From Candidatus Pacearchaeota archaeon (GTDB lineage Archaea; Nanobdellota; Nanobdellia; Pacearchaeales; GW2011-AR1), in the NCBI GenBank assembly GCA_018221285.1, contig JAAOYJ010000003.1:213030-277029 (forward strand): 64,000 nt of DNA. Reading direction: 5' to 3'. Below are positions 9,701 to 17,946 of this stretch, piece by piece (position 1 is the first letter of the stretch; each line of letters begins with the position of its first letter). Under the pieces are notes generated by a model. That model searched no databases. It saw only the letters and a list, made by a program, of their open reading frames with translations, and was not told where the DNA came from. The position numbers and the translations under genes are program-made.

Positions 9701-10927
9701 ATTAGAACAAATGTTTCCTTGGGAAAATAGTCCTCCCATACTTAAGCACTGGCTTTCTGTTAAAAATTTACAATCATCATCAATAACACACGCACTCTTA
9801 ATCTGGCTCGCAGCAAGAACCAAACAATCAACCTCAGATGTTAAATCTCTAAAGTCTTTTTCAAATCCATAAAGAGGAGAAAGCTGGGCACATCTCTGTT
9901 CTGTTGCAAACAATACATCATTTCCTAAAACACAACAACCTTTTTGACATTCTGTAACCAAGCAATTTTCTTCATCTTTCCAAACCCCTCCGTCTAGTTC
10001 ACATTTTTCCATTGTTGCTTTTGTCGTACATAAACCTTCTTCCTCGTCGACACAGCAACCTTTCTTACAATCAGCAACATTCTCACAATTTGTAGATATA
10101 ACATCAACCGCACAACTTTGAGTATCAGTGGAGGCAATATTCTGACATATTGCTCCAACAATTGTTTGTCTACAACAACTCCATGATAAATCTGAAGCCG
10201 CGCTAACATCAACTTCCCATTCTGCTCCAATGCTCACTGTAGGCTCATTTAATCCAACCACTTTACAATTATTCTCCTCACAAGTTCCTAAAACCAATGG
10301 GTCCGCACAATTTTTATGGTATCTTGAAGTATCTATACAAAAATCATCTTTATCACTATAATCCTCCGAGATTATCTTCGGGCAACAACTTAAACAATCT
10401 TCTGTGCACCTTCCCGAAGATAGTGGGGCTGCCGTAAGATTACATTGTTCAGGATGGGCTGTTGGAATATCTGTACAAAGATTTCCTTGATTATTCTCTG
10501 GGCAACAGCTCCAACAATTATTTTGTATGCAAGTACCATCTTTTAAATCTTCAGCACAATTAGAATTTTCTTTAAAATAATTTAAAGAAGGATTGGTAAA
10601 TTCATCCCATATATAAGTTAAATCTTGACAATGTCCTCCATTATTTGTTTCAGGACAACAAAAATGTGAAGGTTCCTGATCACCGTCTCTAGCAGAAACA
10701 ACTCCAATTTGTTTTATAGATAGTGATCCAATCAATAAACCAATCCCTAATTTGGTGAGTTCTTTTAATTTACTCTTCTGAACAATTATCTTTGAACCAA
10801 TCTTTTTGTAATCTTTCTGACTAATAATATAGCTATCTGCAGTAGGAATATTAATCAGTAGGAAAATCTGCACCAACACTATTAATAACAATACCAATTC
10901 AATTTTTCTTTTCTTTATTTTAACCAT
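6758..10927 (-). CDS. Giant cysteine-rich surface protein with Gly/Ala hydrophobic region and Ig-like domains
   Basis: A 1389-residue exported protein not assigned to a known family. Order of parts: an N-terminal hydrophobic segment (10-27); a second (60-78) ending at a signal-peptidase-like GVVSA; four to five CC-containing modules of about 45-60 residues (85-330); a core homologous to the 500-residue protein at 3458-4960 (about 330-720); a Gly/Ala-rich, very hydrophobic region (about 760-882) with small-residue repeats and a classical helix near its end; then a four-Cys segment and several Ig-like beta domains rich in N-glycosylation sequons. It starts one base after the stop of its pilin-like partner. 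Large adhesin or membrane-inserting effector is inference. Confidence 0.85.
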   Translation of the reverse strand: MVKIKKRKIELVLLLIVLVQIFLLINIPTADSYIISQKDYKKIGSKIIVQKSKLKELTKLGIGLLIGSLSIKQIGVVSARDGDQEPSHFCCPETNNGGHCQDLTYIWDEFTNPSLNYFKENSNCAEDLKDGTCIQNNCWSCCPENNQGNLCTDIPTAHPEQCNLTAAPLSSGRCTEDCLSCCPKIISEDYSDKDDFCIDTSRYHKNCADPLVLGTCEENNCKVVGLNEPTVSIGAEWEVDVSAASDLSWSCCRQTIVGAICQNIASTDTQSCAVDVISTNCENVADCKKGCCVDEEEGLCTTKATMEKCELDGGVWKDEENCLVTECQKGCCVLGNDVLFATEQRCAQLSPLYGFEKDFRDLTSEVDCLVLAASQIKSACVIDDDCKFLTESQCLSMGGLFSQGNICSNPALNTSCERQESVGLVDGKDELYWFDSCGNRENIYSSDRDASWNEGKLLSKAECCNPDESNADSSTCGNCDYFLGSRGAESSLLSSKVADGSFVCADMACTDEEGVERKNGESWCVYDSYIGEGKDTAGSRHWKRMCIDGEIKVEGCADYRGGICVQSEMSSDDGSETFTAAACVVNEAMSCLGYNSDDDMEDKCRANEDCMIKSIKIAAQFQFDVCVGEYPRGFDLTGGGNSEKICGMASQTCSVMYEKNIVGSWRCKKNCACEGGGFAPQMNDLCISLGDCGSYVNYVGEGTDNIKVSGASSISWKDYINYVNTVSGQFAKPKDMRAFLGSIGGTSTSLTPDEESGFDNAVGMIGTVSGGLGTIAGFAAGYLPGAVTAKGAAAGMSSMGTSASVSAFGYAFAGAAVGAMVGSYLAESLGRSGDAATALTVAGAVAGAAIGYASYAAGALTIPVVGWIALAIMVIISILGWGETEIRRVEFICMPWQAPTGGSDCDKCNDDPLRVCSTYKCSSLGQACKLLNPNTENPTCESIPNDGRPPVISESVIEERYSFENISSKNVKILSKDREDKCVPEFTQVIFSLETDEFAQCKFELQRTNNYGDMTQYPLEQTMYTTNHSFAFSMPSLGSLEVYNVTGDLKEMFGNMNMYVRCQDYHGNANVDEYAVNFCINSGPDLTAARIVKSIPNDGSYTAYEVSTSPLTIYLNEPAECKYDVDGNKSYETMSNSMECKTDLLEVEAFGWPCNTTLTGLEGGDNKFYIKCMDKPWVNTTEEIERYEARNVNVESFVYTLKGSESALQISSIIPEGEIEQGFEPISIDLKVKTSGGSENGKAKCSYSFTEDGEMIQFFNTFSNLHEQNFNTMMRGDHYIAVECVDEGNNIARGETNFSLVIDTAPPVATRISKMGDSLILSTDEEAECYYSLNHCYFDIDNFPPMASMLSSTHTIQWSLGETYYIKCRDIWRNTNPTCAMIVSPSFFE

Positions 10928-10928
10928 C

Positions 10929-11702
10929 TTATATTCCTGGAGGGATTACACACCCTCTTATAGCAAATTTGAATTCCTCTTTACTATCTCTGTCTCCGAC
11001 AGTATAAATTGTAGTTGAATCCCCTGTCTTGAATTTATCTATATCGAATTGAAGATAAAATAACATAAAGCCTAAATTTTCAAAATTACAGAATCGTGCT
11101 TCTTGACTTGTAATCTCTTGGACAACCACAGCCAAGTCATAAAACTTGCTCGTAACACTGACCTTAAAATCCTCTTGCTTTGTAGTCTCTCCTGATTTTG
11201 TCAACACAAGCTCACTATACCCCTCGACAATAATCTTCTTTGGCATAAGTTTAATATCAAACCCTTTATACATCGCATCAACTACATGCCCTTTCTTCTC
11301 TAAACTAAAAACCAGCTCATCAAAACAATTCTTAACATCTTCTGAAATATAGTCTTTTATCTCCTTTTTCAAGTGCCCAATTAATACTGGTTCCTGATTC
11401 ACACAAGTTTCATAATAGTTTTGAGTATAACAAAGATAAGAAATATCCGATGGCGCTCTCTCGTCAGAAAATTGAAAAGTTTTATTCAAAGGGTTTCCGA
11501 TAGATCCTCCCTGCGAGGAAAGTATCTCTGTAGTTTCCTTAATCTTATCCTCGAGACAAGAACTCAAAAAAGAATTCGGCTCAATGTCTTTTCCCTGCCC
11601 AGTATCTTGAATCACACCAATCTTAAAAAATAAAAACATAAGAATTATTCCGACGATTGCAATACCTGCAATTATAAAAACTGAAACCTGCCCCTTTTTC
11701 AT
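10929..11702 (-). CDS. Pilin-like protein with class III-type signal (module 1)
   Basis: The N-terminus MKKGQVSVFII plus a hydrophobic stretch to about residue 27 matches archaeal pilin-like proteins processed between Gly and Gln. The ectodomain is clearly paralogous to the protein at 5229-6008: YLCYT-x-YY-x-TC near residue 100, LMPKKI near 150, and a terminal IPPGI. It is first gene of a two-gene unit whose second member, one base downstream, is the 1389-residue Cys-rich protein. The same gene order in both modules implies that the pair was duplicated and that the two products interact. A minor pilin presenting a large adhesin is the likely role. Confidence 0.78.
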   Translation of the reverse strand: MKKGQVSVFIIAGIAIVGIILMFLFFKIGVIQDTGQGKDIEPNSFLSSCLEDKIKETTEILSSQGGSIGNPLNKTFQFSDERAPSDISYLCYTQNYYETCVNQEPVLIGHLKKEIKDYISEDVKNCFDELVFSLEKKGHVVDAMYKGFDIKLMPKKIIVEGYSELVLTKSGETTKQEDFKVSVTSKFYDLAVVVQEITSQEARFCNFENLGFMLFYLQFDIDKFKTGDSTTIYTVGDRDSKEEFKFAIRGCVIPPGI

Positions 11703-11751
11703 AAAACAATTAGTATATTAGCGCTTATAAATTTTGTTGGGGTTTAATTCA

Positions 11752-12162
11752 TCAATCAACTACTCCAATTAAATCTGGAAGCATTAATGAAAGATTTGGT
11801 GCCAGCAAACCTTCATCATTGAGCTTAATCAATTCCTCATAACTTCTATAAGCTAGTTGGTCTGCCTTTTTAGGTTCCACAATTCTCGGAACTCCACGAA
11901 CAATCTCTGCCCTATAAGTTCTACATAAAAAATCTCCTTCAACTTTATCAAAGGTAGGATAATCCCCAATAACTTTTATTAATTTAACTTTTACCCCAAT
12001 CTCTTCTCCCACTTCTCTTATCGCAGCATCTTCCAACATTTCATTATTTTCGGGTTTTCCTCCTGGAAAAATATAATGTTGTGCGCCTGGTTTTTTATTG
12101 AAGAAAGAAAGAGCGTGTCCTTTATCGTTAAGAATTAATACATTAACAAGATTCGGTTCCAT
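11752..12162 (-). CDS. Nudix hydrolase downstream of PCNA
   Basis: A 136-residue Nudix enzyme. The Nudix box (GG-x5-E-x7-REVGEEIGV) lies near residues 36-58 and keeps the REVGEE core. The start at 12162 is preferred because the ATG follows the PCNA stop by one base; the in-frame upstream ATG at 12255 lies inside the PCNA gene and adds about 31 residues of PCNA-shadow sequence. It is probably co-transcribed with the clamp gene, so a link to dNTP sanitation during replication is plausible. The substrate is unknown. Confidence 0.88.
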   Translation of the reverse strand: MEPNLVNVLILNDKGHALSFFNKKPGAQHYIFPGGKPENNEMLEDAAIREVGEEIGVKVKLIKVIGDYPTFDKVEGDFLCRTYRAEIVRGVPRIVEPKKADQLAYRSYEELIKLNDEGLLAPNLSLMLPDLIGVVD

Positions 12163-12163
12163 T

Positions 12164-12889
12164 CTAATCCTCAGTCTCAACCCTCGGTGCAAGGATAAAT
12201 GAAATTTCCATATGATCTGTTTTACAATCCATCTTAAGCGGATGGTCGTTAGCAAAATGCAAAACTGTTTTTTCTGTTAGCTTAGAACCTTTGATAAACT
12301 TCTGCAAATACTCCAAACTATATCTTGACTTGCATGTCTCTGCCTGTATTTGTGCCTCGTCTCCTGAAAACTCAGACCGCGCAGAATTCAAACCCTTTGC
12401 CTCAATCACGAATTTACCCCCCTCAATAATAAACGAACACGCATCAGCAACAACAATACAATCCTCTATCGAAGCAATCAAGTCAACAGAGCTCAACTTA
12501 ACATGCGAACTAAACTCCAACTCAGGCATCTCCTTATCCTCTGTATCTATATCAATAAGATTCAAACTAAAGTTCCTTCTTATCCTATCCTGAATCTGAA
12601 TCTTCAATAAATTATCTTTGCTCTCTAAAATCAACGAACTTCCAACTCCTGCCCTCTTTAGAATTCTTTTAAAATCATCAAGGTTAACTCCCAACACCTC
12701 ACTGTCAGCCTCGAACTGCGAGAAAGCACTCTTCGGAAGCTTGAACCCAACCATTGAAACATTCGCCGGATCCCTCGCTGTAATACTCATCCCAAACTCA
12801 TTCACCTTAATCCGAACATCTGTCACCAACTCTGCAATAACATCTACGCTCTTCGCCAACAAAACAGGATTATCTAATTTCACCAACAT
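12164..12889 (-). CDS. pcn: DNA polymerase sliding clamp (PCNA)
   Basis: Ring-forming processivity factor that tethers DNA polymerase, ligase and FEN1 to DNA. The 241-residue length is typical of archaeal PCNA. Recognisable parts are the N-terminal strand and helix (VLLAKSVDVIAELVTDVRIK), the SITARDPANVSMVGFKLPK segment near residues 35-53, the interdomain region with D/E-rich linker near 115-125, and the C-terminal LAPRVE strand. Only one PCNA gene is seen in the window, suggesting a homotrimer. A Nudix gene follows one base downstream. Confidence 0.95.
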   Translation of the reverse strand: MLVKLDNPVLLAKSVDVIAELVTDVRIKVNEFGMSITARDPANVSMVGFKLPKSAFSQFEADSEVLGVNLDDFKRILKRAGVGSSLILESKDNLLKIQIQDRIRRNFSLNLIDIDTEDKEMPELEFSSHVKLSSVDLIASIEDCIVVADACSFIIEGGKFVIEAKGLNSARSEFSGDEAQIQAETCKSRYSLEYLQKFIKGSKLTEKTVLHFANDHPLKMDCKTDHMEISFILAPRVETED

Positions 12890-12982
12890 CTCAACAAAAA
12901 TACCTCTGCTGTTTTAAATATTACTGTGGTGGGGTATAAGTAATGGGATTTATATTCCATTAAAATTATTACTATATATTTA

Positions 12983-13843
12983 TTATTTTAGAGCTAAGTT
13001 TGAAATCGTACCTGACATATTTCTATCTGAAGCACCAGCGCCTAACCTTCCTGTGTTGATTCCGTGGAGATGGCTAAACTTTGTACTGGATGCCTCTATA
13101 GTTATCGTATCAATATCATCTCCTGCGCCACCTGATATTCTTAATAGAGGTGTAGAATATATCTCGACTGTCACAGTAATATTGTCTCTTTTAATTGATA
13201 GGTATGCTGGTGTTGAAATTCCAATATTTACAGATTCAGCTACATCTTCCCACGAATCGTCAATGCCATAAGCGACTAAAAAATTATATTCTGTATCTGC
13301 TGCTACTCTACCCTGAACATTTAATACAATACCCCCACTAAGTGAAATTATGGCATCTACTATATTACTGCCATAATTACTCATTCCCCATACTATCGTC
13401 CTGCAATCGGTATTCTCCGAAGCTGTAATGTTAATATCTACCCAATGTGTGAAGTCTCCAAAATAATTTGTTCCAAAATCTTTGGTCACATAATAAACTT
13501 CGTCTTGATCTCCATCTGTCAGAGTGATAGTATCAGCCGAAACAGAAACCTTGCCATTTGGGTCTGTTTCGGAATAGGCAGTGAAATCCTCATACAATTC
13601 TCCTTGACAACACTTTTCCCCTCCCATATAACTCACAGAACCATCACAAATTTTGTCTGGAATTATTTTAGAATACCCCATCGACGTACAAGATTGTGAA
13701 AACTGTGAAGAAGCCGTTTCAACCTCTGCACTCTGCGTTTCTACCACAGTGCTTACAGTATACCATACAACTCCGACAGCAACAATCGCGATATCAATTA
13801 TAATAACAGATGTTATGATCGCAGACATACCCCTCCTTTTCAT
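12983..13843 (-). CDS. Archaeal pilin-like protein with N-terminal class III signal
   Basis: The N-terminus MKRRGMSAIITSVIIIDIAIVAVGVVWYTV is the characteristic basic, Gly-preceded hydrophobic segment of archaeal pilins and archaellin-like proteins. The remaining 250 residues are extracellular: a short cysteine segment (SCTSMGYSKIIPDKICDG and a CC pair, about 50-80) and then a beta-rich region resembling a jelly-roll or concanavalin-like sandwich. It is monocistronic on the minus strand. Base order and Cys content are unlike the GQVS pilins at 5229 and 10929, so it is a separate pilin family. Subunit of a surface filament is the likely role. Confidence 0.75.
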   Translation of the reverse strand: MKRRGMSAIITSVIIIDIAIVAVGVVWYTVSTVVETQSAEVETASSQFSQSCTSMGYSKIIPDKICDGSVSYMGGEKCCQGELYEDFTAYSETDPNGKVSVSADTITLTDGDQDEVYYVTKDFGTNYFGDFTHWVDINITASENTDCRTIVWGMSNYGSNIVDAIISLSGGIVLNVQGRVAADTEYNFLVAYGIDDSWEDVAESVNIGISTPAYLSIKRDNITVTVEIYSTPLLRISGGAGDDIDTITIEASSTKFSHLHGINTGRLGAGASDRNMSGTISNLALK

Positions 13844-13911
13844 AATTAAGTTAAGAAAAAGGATTTTATAAAATATTGGTTAATATTGAATGAGAGATTA
13901 GTGTAAGAAGG

Positions 13912-14075
13912 AAATAGTCTCGCTATCGCTCGTAATTAAGTTGCTCCGAAATCGGTTCTACCAGATTTCTTCGCTAAAAAGTTACTATTATCTTAACAGA
14001 TTTTTTCAGCGAAAAACTTGGCAAAGTCAGTTTTGAGCCACCCATCTACGAACGAAGTGGGTCAATATCCACAAC
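13912..14075. repeat. Dispersed intergenic repeat, AGTTGCTC family (copy A)
   Basis: The 265-base gap before the primase gene holds no convincing gene. Two blocks match the gap near 61600-61735: 13938-13976 against 61612-61650 (29 of 39 identical) and 14008-14037 against 61664-61693 (26 of 30 identical), in the same order. The piece is thus a diverged, dispersed, non-coding repeat of about 100 bases. Confidence 0.6.
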
Positions 14076-14108
14076 AAACAATATAAACTTCTTCAACATA
14101 TTTCTATT

Positions 14109-15764
14109 ATGGAATCACCAAAACCAATATCCTTCAAAGAACAGCGTGTGAGGAATATGACTCATTTGTATTATTCGCGTCCTGAAGTGCAAAAGGCAAT
14201 GTTTGAGTTCTCAAAAAATCGAGAGATTTCTTCCCAGTATTTTGATGGATTTGGAAAACGCCCTGATTCTTTTGAATATCTTGGAGATGTAATGGCAATG
14301 GTGCAAAAAGGCACGACATCCTTTCATTGTTCTGAAGAACTCTGGGAAAACCCTTTGGATATTGTTACAGGAATGTCCGAGGAACAAGCAAACGAGTTAA
14401 GAATCGGGTGGGACCTATTAATAGATATAGATTGCAAATGGTTTGATTATAGCAAATTAGCAGCCAAGTCAATAATCGAGGTTTTAGAGGACCACAATGT
14501 TAAAAATTTTGGGATTAAATTCTCTGGCTCAAAAGGTTGGCATATCATTGTTCCATGGAAATCCTTTCCAAAAGAGGTTGGAGGAACCAACACAAAAGAT
14601 TTATTTCCAGCACTTCCGAGAGAGGTTGTCGGATACATCAGATTTGAAGCAGAAAAAAACCTCAGAAAAAAATTGCCAGAAGACTTCTATCAACAATTCA
14701 AAGACGTTAAAATAAAGAAAGGAATTCGGTGCTTAGAATGCAATGAGATTTCAGAAAGTTATACCAGAGTTGATTTATCTTGCCAATCTTGTAAGATATC
14801 TGAAATTCGAAGATTAAACGAATCCGACCATAAAAAATATCCATGCCCTACTTGTAAAAGAGAATTAGAAGAAAGAGGCAGAAACGTGATTACAGAATGT
14901 TTAAAGTGCAATTCAACTTCAGATGCTTCAGATACAAGAAAAAGAAAAGGCAACTTTGCAGAAGTTATCGAGGAAGACCTTTTCGAACTAATGGGTTTGG
15001 ATATCCTTCTTGTTTCTCCCCGACACTTATTCAGAATGCCATATTCTCTTCATGAAAAAACAGCGCTATCAAGTACAGTAATTTACGAAAACGAAATAGA
15101 TAATTTTCAACCAGCAGACGCAGACCCAATGAAAGTCGAAGTAAGAAATTTTATGCCAGATGTAGAAGAAGGTGAAGCCTCTGAACTTTTGATACAAGCA
15201 CTTGATTGGCATAAGGATGAAGAACTTAGAGTAGGAAAATCAACTGAAAAAGCTACAGGAAAGTTTGCAGATTACAAACCAATCAAACTTGAAAACCTGT
15301 CAGAGGAAAACTTTCCACCCTGCACAAGAAACATTTTGAAAGGAATCAGCGACGGTAAAAAGAGGGCAGTGTTCGCATTGTTAAATTTATTCCGTTCTGT
15401 AGGAATGGAAAAAGAGGAATTAGAAAAAAGAATTTACGACTGGAATAAAAAAAACCCAGTTCCCTTAAAAGAGGGTTACATAAAGTCACAGCTTATTTGG
15501 AGCTATCGAAGAAAACCAATAATGCCTCCGAACTGCAAGGAGTTCTACCAAGGCTTTGCAGTCTGCACTCCCAACGATTTCTGTAAAATAATCAAGAACC
15601 CTGTTAATTATGTAGTAAGGAAGAATTTTGTTGAGAATAGAAAGAAGAAGGAAGAGGAGAAGAAAGTGAAGAGGGCAGAGAATGATAAGAAAAAGAAAGA
15701 TAATAAGAAGACAAAGAAGGAAAGTGTGGCTAAGAATTGTAATCCTGAACATAACAAATTTTAA
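14109..15764 (+). CDS. priS: Single-chain archaeal DNA primase (PriS-PriL fusion)
   Basis: Makes RNA/DNA primers for replication. Residues 1-350 carry the small-subunit catalytic domain: the metal-binding DxD (D106, D108 in LLIDIDCK) and the SGSKGWH motif (139-145). An inserted zinc module with four CxxC pairs spans about 205-280. From about residue 390 the chain resembles the large-subunit C-terminal iron-sulfur domain, with four cysteines (FPPC near 404, PPNC near 476, AVC and DFC near 485-491). Such a fused primase is known from Nanoarchaeum and other DPANN archaea. The tail (515-551) is Lys/Glu-rich and low-complexity. A separate priL is therefore not expected. Confidence 0.9.
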   Translation: MESPKPISFKEQRVRNMTHLYYSRPEVQKAMFEFSKNREISSQYFDGFGKRPDSFEYLGDVMAMVQKGTTSFHCSEELWENPLDIVTGMSEEQANELRIGWDLLIDIDCKWFDYSKLAAKSIIEVLEDHNVKNFGIKFSGSKGWHIIVPWKSFPKEVGGTNTKDLFPALPREVVGYIRFEAEKNLRKKLPEDFYQQFKDVKIKKGIRCLECNEISESYTRVDLSCQSCKISEIRRLNESDHKKYPCPTCKRELEERGRNVITECLKCNSTSDASDTRKRKGNFAEVIEEDLFELMGLDILLVSPRHLFRMPYSLHEKTALSSTVIYENEIDNFQPADADPMKVEVRNFMPDVEEGEASELLIQALDWHKDEELRVGKSTEKATGKFADYKPIKLENLSEENFPPCTRNILKGISDGKKRAVFALLNLFRSVGMEKEELEKRIYDWNKKNPVPLKEGYIKSQLIWSYRRKPIMPPNCKEFYQGFAVCTPNDFCKIIKNPVNYVVRKNFVENRKKKEEEKKVKRAENDKKKKDNKKTKKESVAKNCNPEHNKF

Positions 15765-15788
15765 AAACAACAATTAACTAATTCCTAT

Positions 15789-17597
15789 ATGAAAAGAGGA
15801 CTACTATTATTTAGCATTATGTTCGTATTTGTATTGTTTCTAACTTCTTTTACAATAGCAGCTAATGAAACCAATGATACAGGGGACATTGTTCTTGATG
15901 ATGAAGATGAAAGTAAAACTCAGGTAGAGAAAGCATATGATTGTCTTCAAGATAAAGTAGATGAATGCTCGACGTCGTTGGAGGACAATATTTTTACTTT
16001 GCTAGCAATTAAGAAATGTAAAAGCGAAGTTCTTGACGAGATGAGTAATGATGAGTGCTGGCCAAAAGGAGGTTGTAAAGTAAAAGAAACTGCCCAGGCA
16101 ATTTTAGCTCTTGATAAAGCAGGGACCAATACAAACGAAGCAGAAGAGTGGTTAATCTCTCGTAATCAAACCCCTTCTAATCTGGTCTGGCTTTTGCAAA
16201 TCGATAGTTCTCAAGCAACAACCTGTACAATAAAATATCGAAGTGAATCTCATCAGATAAGTATAGACAAAGATAAAAAAATAAACTCTGGAGCAGGAGC
16301 ATGTTTAAGTTTAGAAAAGAATTGGTGGCTAAGAATTTCTTCTAATTGTTTTGGAGAGGAATTCGAAATTCAGTGTCACGACAGCTCATTCACTTCTTCA
16401 TTATTATTCAAGAAGAGCACATCCCCTACTTATTATGTCTCAAGCGATCCTCATGAGGCCTCAGCCGAAGGAACAACAACTGAAAAAGTTTTCTCTGTCT
16501 GCTTTGGAGAGGGAGGCACATGTAGCTATGAAGGAAGCCTATGGGCTACATTAGTTTTGAATTATCTTGGTTATGACTCATCCGCTTACATTCCTTACTT
16601 AGTCACAATGGCTGATGAGAACCAAAAATTCCTTCCAGAATCTTTTTTATATTCTCTAACAGGACTTACTCCTTTCCGTGTGGATCTTTTACAAAGACAG
16701 GAGAGCAACCAATTTTGGGAAGCAGATACACATAAATTTTATGATACTGCCTTAGCTTTATACCCTTTTCAAGATGATGCTCCTCAGGAAAAATCAAATT
16801 CAATGGATTGGCTTCTAGAAGTTCAGGGAAGTGACGGATGCTGGGGGACTATTAAAGAGACAGCATTCCTCTTACATTCTATCTGGCCTGGTGAGTCAAG
16901 AGGAGCAAGCCAAGCAAGTGTGACAGATGATGATTGTGAAGAGGAAGGTTATTATTGTATGTCCCAATTTAGTTGCGAGGGAGAAATTCTTTCAGGATAT
17001 AGTTGCGCAGGGGTTCAGAAATGTTGCGACATTCCTTCTGGCGATAGTTGTGAAGAGCAAGGAGGAGAAATTTGCGGCATAGGCGATGAATGTAGCATAT
17101 CAACTTCCGAAGCTGGAGATACATCTGAATGTTGTCTTGGTTATTGTAGAGAGATAGTTGATCAGTCAGATTGTGCAGCTTACGGTGGAATCTGTAGAAA
17201 TTCTTGTTTTGATGAGGAATCAGAATCAAGCGACGAATGCACTTCTTTAAGCGATGTCTGTTGTATTGAACAAACAACTCCTGAACCCAGTTATTGGTGG
17301 GTTTGGTTATTATTGATTTTAATTATTTTGCTTATCTTAGGAATTATTTTTAGAGATAGGTTAAGGCCTTACTGGCTTAGATTAAAGTCAATGTTTGGAA
17401 AACCAAAACCAGGAGAAAAAGGAAGGCCTGGCCAAAGACCTCCAATGCCCTCTTCAAGAATTCCTATGAGAAGGCCTGTTCCAAGAAGAGTTATACCTCC
17501 CTCACAAGGCCATGTTCCAAGAAAACCCTCTCCTCCAAAAAAAGAAGCAGGAGAAATCGACGATGTTCTAAAGAAGTTGAAGGATATGGGTAAGTAA
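15789..17597 (+). CDS. Membrane-anchored surface protein with alpha/alpha-toroid-like and cysteine modules
   Basis: A 602-residue protein with a signal peptide (1-25). The ectodomain (about 75-370) shows short repeats such as KETAQAILAL, DTALALYPF, KETAFLLHSI and DGCWG, as in prenyltransferase/squalene-cyclase-type alpha/alpha toroids. Three cysteine modules of the type C-x3-G-x2-C ... CC follow (about 378-497). Then come one membrane helix (about 503-522) and a Pro/Arg/Lys-rich cytoplasmic tail. The last cysteine module type is shared with the protein at 19415. No enzymatic residues could be identified, so the toroid may serve binding. It follows the primase gene by 25 bases. Confidence 0.75.
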   Translation: MKRGLLLFSIMFVFVLFLTSFTIAANETNDTGDIVLDDEDESKTQVEKAYDCLQDKVDECSTSLEDNIFTLLAIKKCKSEVLDEMSNDECWPKGGCKVKETAQAILALDKAGTNTNEAEEWLISRNQTPSNLVWLLQIDSSQATTCTIKYRSESHQISIDKDKKINSGAGACLSLEKNWWLRISSNCFGEEFEIQCHDSSFTSSLLFKKSTSPTYYVSSDPHEASAEGTTTEKVFSVCFGEGGTCSYEGSLWATLVLNYLGYDSSAYIPYLVTMADENQKFLPESFLYSLTGLTPFRVDLLQRQESNQFWEADTHKFYDTALALYPFQDDAPQEKSNSMDWLLEVQGSDGCWGTIKETAFLLHSIWPGESRGASQASVTDDDCEEEGYYCMSQFSCEGEILSGYSCAGVQKCCDIPSGDSCEEQGGEICGIGDECSISTSEAGDTSECCLGYCREIVDQSDCAAYGGICRNSCFDEESESSDECTSLSDVCCIEQTTPEPSYWWVWLLLILIILLILGIIFRDRLRPYWLRLKSMFGKPKPGEKGRPGQRPPMPSSRIPMRRPVPRRVIPPSQGHVPRKPSPPKKEAGEIDDVLKKLKDMGK

Positions 17598-17642
17598 CTT
17601 CATCACAGAAATTAATATAAAGATTAGGTTCTACATTATAAT

Positions 17643-17846
17643 ATGTTAGGATTTAGTAGAGAAAAACAAGAGATATTTTATAGAAGGAGAAAACTAAGAG
17701 CACGAGGAGTTTCTTCAATGGGACTGGTCCATCTAATCCATAAAATAGTGGATCCTAATTTAACAAAAACAGTTGAGCATCAAAGGAAGCTACATCTTGC
17801 TAGCAAAAAACCAAAAAAGAGTTATGACGACAAACAATACAAATAA
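17643..17846 (+). CDS. Small basic hypothetical protein
   Basis: A 67-residue, strongly basic protein (many Arg, Lys and His; start MLGFSREKQEIFYRRRKLRARG) with no signal peptide or membrane helix. Nucleic-acid binding is possible from composition only. A TATA-like AATATAAAG at about 17612 precedes it, so it probably has its own promoter. Confidence 0.55.
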   Translation: MLGFSREKQEIFYRRRKLRARGVSSMGLVHLIHKIVDPNLTKTVEHQRKLHLASKKPKKSYDDKQYK

Positions 17847-17946
17847 GTTTCCCATTAACAAACCTTCTTTATCTCGAGCGTTAGCGAGCAATTCAAAAAT
17901 TTTAAATAGGTCATAAACTATTTCTGAGCATATAAAGAGGTAAAGA

